A stretch of 8,528 nucleotides of DNA from an uncultured Slackia sp. GTDB lineage: Bacteria > Actinomycetota > Coriobacteriia > Coriobacteriales > Eggerthellaceae. The notes under the pieces are model-generated. The model searched no databases. It saw nothing but the letters and a program-made list of their open reading frames with translations, and was not told where the DNA came from. Position numbers and translations under genes: made by a program. Of this stretch, positions 6,507 to 8,528 are shown piece after piece (the stretch's first letter is position 1; each line of letters opens with the position of its first letter). The stretch is from contig USEQ01000041.1 of the NCBI GenBank assembly GCA_900553655.1, positions 1 through 8,528 of the forward strand. The letters run 5' to 3'.

Positions 6507-6530
6507 GGTTTGAAAGACCCAGCCCGAACA

Positions 6531-6842
6531 TTATTCGAACAGAAACTCTTCCATGCGCTCGCGAGAAACGTAGCCCGCAACCGAGCCAACCATTCGCCCG
6601 TCGGCGAATTTCACCGTGGTCGGGGCAGCCATGACGTCGAATGCCCAGGCAACATCGGGGAACCGAACGGTATCCATGGCGACGAAGCTCACCTCCGGGT
6701 GAGCGGCGGCCATCTCCTCAAGCACCATCGCAAGCGCATTGCACGGACCGCACCCAGGGCTGAAGAACTCAACGACCACGGGCTTGTCGGCATTCGTCAC
6801 CAACTCGTCGAAGTTTTCTTTATCGAGCTGCACCAGCTTCAT
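6531..6842 (-). CDS. Thioredoxin-family protein
   Basis: 103 residues from ATG 6842, preferred over ATG 6848 because the Shine-Dalgarno GAAGGGG abuts 6848 but is six bases from 6842. The length equals a single thioredoxin domain, with no signal peptide, so it should act in the cytoplasm. The active site is C-G-P-C (residues 31-34 in this numbering), in the context F-F-S-P-G-C-G-P-C. The cis-proline is in A-A-P-T (Pro74), followed by V-K-F-A-D-G. It probably acts as a thiol-disulfide reductant. Unlike classic thioredoxin (W-C-G-P-C) it has Gly in place of the Trp before the first Cys, so it may be a specialised thioredoxin rather than the main housekeeping one. It follows argS in the same direction, but with a strong terminator between them. 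No thioredoxin reductase gene is in the window. Confidence 0.9.
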   Translation of the reverse strand: MKLVQLDKENFDELVTNADKPVVVEFFSPGCGPCNALAMVLEEMAAAHPEVSFVAMDTVRFPDVAWAFDVMAAPTTVKFADGRMVGSVAGYVSRERMEEFLFE

Positions 6843-6848
6843 GTCCAT

Positions 6849-6855
6849 CCCCTTC
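6849..6855 (-). promoter_or_regulatory. Ribosome binding site of the thioredoxin-like gene
   Basis: GAAGGGG on the minus strand lies directly against ATG 6848 and six bases before ATG 6842. This spacing favours the shorter protein. Confidence 0.6.
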
Positions 6856-6860
6856 GCGAT

Positions 6861-6892
6861 AAAAAACCGGGCTCCGACATATCGGAGCCCGG
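6861..6892 (-). terminator. Intrinsic terminator of argS
   Basis: CCGGGCTCCGA (6867-6877) pairs perfectly with TCGGAGCCCGG (6882-6892) around a four-base loop. On the minus strand the 11-bp stem is followed at once by TTTTTT (6861-6866). This is a textbook Rho-independent terminator, 40 bases after the argS stop and only six bases before the Shine-Dalgarno of the next gene. Confidence 0.93.
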
Positions 6893-6932
6893 CACAATGC
6901 TATCTTTTCGAAAAACGCACGTCGAACGAGTG

Positions 6933-8528
6933 CTACATGCGCTGCGGCGAAGAGATGCCCAAAATGCCCAACGTGGTGGACATGACAATACGCGTAGCGT
7001 CGCACAAAGCCAAACGCGCGTTCTTGAGGTTCTCGTCCTCAACCTTGAGCACCGGGCAATTCGTATAGAACTGATGGAACAAGCTTGCCAAATCCTGTGC
7101 GTAATGCGTCAGGCGGAACGGAGCGCGGTCGCGGGCGGCCAGGGCGATCAGGTCTCCGAACTCGCTCATCTTGCGCATAAGGGCGAACTCGGACGGATCG
7201 GTGAGCACGCTCAGATCGACATCCGCCGGAATGCACTCGGCGGCAACGGCGTCCATGTCCAGGTTGTCTTCGCCCGTATGGCCGGAAGCGTCGCGCAGCA
7301 GCTTGCAGATGCGAGCATGCGCATACTGGTCATAGTAAACCGGATTGGAAGCATCCTGCTTCTTCGCAACGTCGATATCGAAATCGATCGGCTGCTCGCT
7401 GGAACGGCTCAGCATGTAATAACGCGTCGCATCGATGCCAACTTCGTCGATCAGTTCTTCGAAGGTGATCATCTCGCCGGTACGCTTGGACATGCGGACA
7501 GGTTTGCCGTCGCGGAACAGGTTGACCAGCTGGCCGAGCATGACCTCAAGCGCGCCGGGATAGCCCATCGCGGACAAAACAGCCGCCACACGGGCGATGT
7601 AGCCATGATGGTCGGCGCCCCAGATATCAATCAGATGGTCGAACCCGCGCAGCTTCTTCCAATAATGATATGCCACGTCGGAAGCGAAGTACGTATAGTC
7701 GCCATCGGCCTTGCGCACAACGCGGTCTTTCTCGTCGCCATACTTGGAGGAACGGAACCACACCGCACCTTCGGCGTCGTAAATATCGCCTTTGTCGCGC
7801 AGCTTGCCCAGGCAGAAATCGAAGGGGCTCTGGCCGCTGAACTCGCCGGAGGACACGTACATCTCGCGCTCCGACTGCCAACGCTCGAAGTGATTGCCGA
7901 AGCGGTCGGTGATATCGCGGAACATCTTCATGATGTAAGCGTAGCCGTACTCGCGGAACTCCACCATGCGCTCGTGTTCGTCGGCGTTTTCCCACTTGTT
8001 GCCATCGCGGTCGATGATTTCCTTGGCGATGTCGTTAACGTACAGGCCGTTGTAGCCGCCCTCGGGAACCACAGCGTCTTCATGGCCGAGCTGCTGAAGG
8101 TAGCGCGCCGCGATGGACAGACCGAATTTGTCCATCTGAACGCCGTGGTCGTTGATGTAAAACTCCTCGAACACGTCATAACCCGCATGGCGCATCAGAT
8201 TCGCCGTAGCAGAACCCAGCGCGGCCCAACGGCCATGGCCTACGTGCATGGGGCCGGTGGGGTTTGCGGAGATGTACTCGATGTTGATCTTGCGTTTGCC
8301 CTCGGGCACGGTTCCGCGGCCGTAATCGCCCTTTTCGGAACGGACCTTGGCAACCACATCCTGCAACGCGTTGTTGTTCAAATAGAAATTGATAAAACCG
8401 GGGCCCGCGATCTCAACCTTGTTCACCAAGGTGTTCTCGGGAAGGGCATCGACGATATCCTGTGCAATTTCACGGGGGTTGCGCTTGGCCTCTTTCGCGC
8501 AGCGCATCGCCGCCGTGCATGCCCAGTC
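6933..8528 (-). CDS. argS: Arginyl-tRNA synthetase (5' end outside the window)
   Basis: 531 residues are present and the C-terminus is complete (ending G-I-S-S-P-Q-R-M); a few tens of N-terminal residues lie beyond the window edge. The frame is open to the last base, where it reads D-W-A-C-T-A-A-M-R before A-K-E-A-K-R-N-P-R-E-I-A, a typical ArgS N-terminal domain (Add-1) stretch. The class I signature is A-N-P-T-G-P-M-H-V-G-H (HVGH at residues 95-98 of this part). The KMSKS equivalent is V-R-M-S-K-R-T-G (Met-Ser-Lys at 346-348). Further family motifs are I-N-D-H-G-V-Q-M, F-A-S-D-V-A-Y-H and W-G-A-D-H-H-G-Y. The DALR anticodon-binding domain fills the last ~140 residues (Y-A-H-A-R-I onward). 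It charges tRNA-Arg with arginine in the cytoplasm. An internal ATG at 8507 is not the real start. Confidence 0.97.
   Translation of the reverse strand, partial: DWACTAAMRCAKEAKRNPREIAQDIVDALPENTLVNKVEIAGPGFINFYLNNNALQDVVAKVRSEKGDYGRGTVPEGKRKINIEYISANPTGPMHVGHGRWAALGSATANLMRHAGYDVFEEFYINDHGVQMDKFGLSIAARYLQQLGHEDAVVPEGGYNGLYVNDIAKEIIDRDGNKWENADEHERMVEFREYGYAYIMKMFRDITDRFGNHFERWQSEREMYVSSGEFSGQSPFDFCLGKLRDKGDIYDAEGAVWFRSSKYGDEKDRVVRKADGDYTYFASDVAYHYWKKLRGFDHLIDIWGADHHGYIARVAAVLSAMGYPGALEVMLGQLVNLFRDGKPVRMSKRTGEMITFEELIDEVGIDATRYYMLSRSSEQPIDFDIDVAKKQDASNPVYYDQYAHARICKLLRDASGHTGEDNLDMDAVAAECIPADVDLSVLTDPSEFALMRKMSEFGDLIALAARDRAPFRLTHYAQDLASLFHQFYTNCPVLKVEDENLKNARLALCDATRIVMSTTLGILGISSPQRM

Noticed and set aside
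1..8528. CRISPR arrays, tRNA or rRNA genes, insertion sequences
   Set aside because: No regularly spaced repeats, no cloverleaf or rRNA sequence, and no transposase or terminal repeats were recognised.

Overview
The window looks like a chromosomal segment of a GC-rich actinobacterium of the Coriobacteriia, most likely family Eggerthellaceae (Eggerthella/Slackia-like). This is inferred from gene content: two LuxR-type regulators with a twelve-helix membrane domain flank an exported respiratory-type oxidoreductase operon with c-type haem motifs. No 16S or other definitive marker is present, so the genus is not settled.

Left edge (1-304): the 3' end of an aminotransferase gene, probably argD, followed by a strong hairpin. 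Next (305-1713, + strand) is a membrane LuxR-type regulator that is not open in one frame. The first six membrane segments lie in one frame, and the last six plus the C-terminal HTH lie in another. One missing base in an AAAA run near 862-865 would explain it. A GC-rich hairpin lies between this gene and the convergent operon that follows.

Centre (1897-4684, - strand): a two-gene operon encoding tandem paralogues of the sulfite-oxidase-type molybdopterin oxidoreductase fold. The first protein carries three CXXCH haem-c motifs ahead of that fold; the second has no haem motif. Both have Sec-type rather than Tat signal peptides, and both lack a recognisable R-N-H motif of classic sulfite oxidases. 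Only 19 bases separate the genes, so the products probably act together outside the membrane, perhaps as a heterodimer. Substrate and electron partner are unknown.

A 328-base divergent intergenic region (4685-5012) holds several short inverted repeats. It separates the operon from a second, intact membrane LuxR regulator (5013-6506, + strand), the best candidate for controlling the operon.

Right part (- strand): a small thioredoxin-like gene (6531-6842), a near-perfect intrinsic terminator (6861-6892), and argS for arginyl-tRNA synthetase, whose 5' end runs off the window at 8528.
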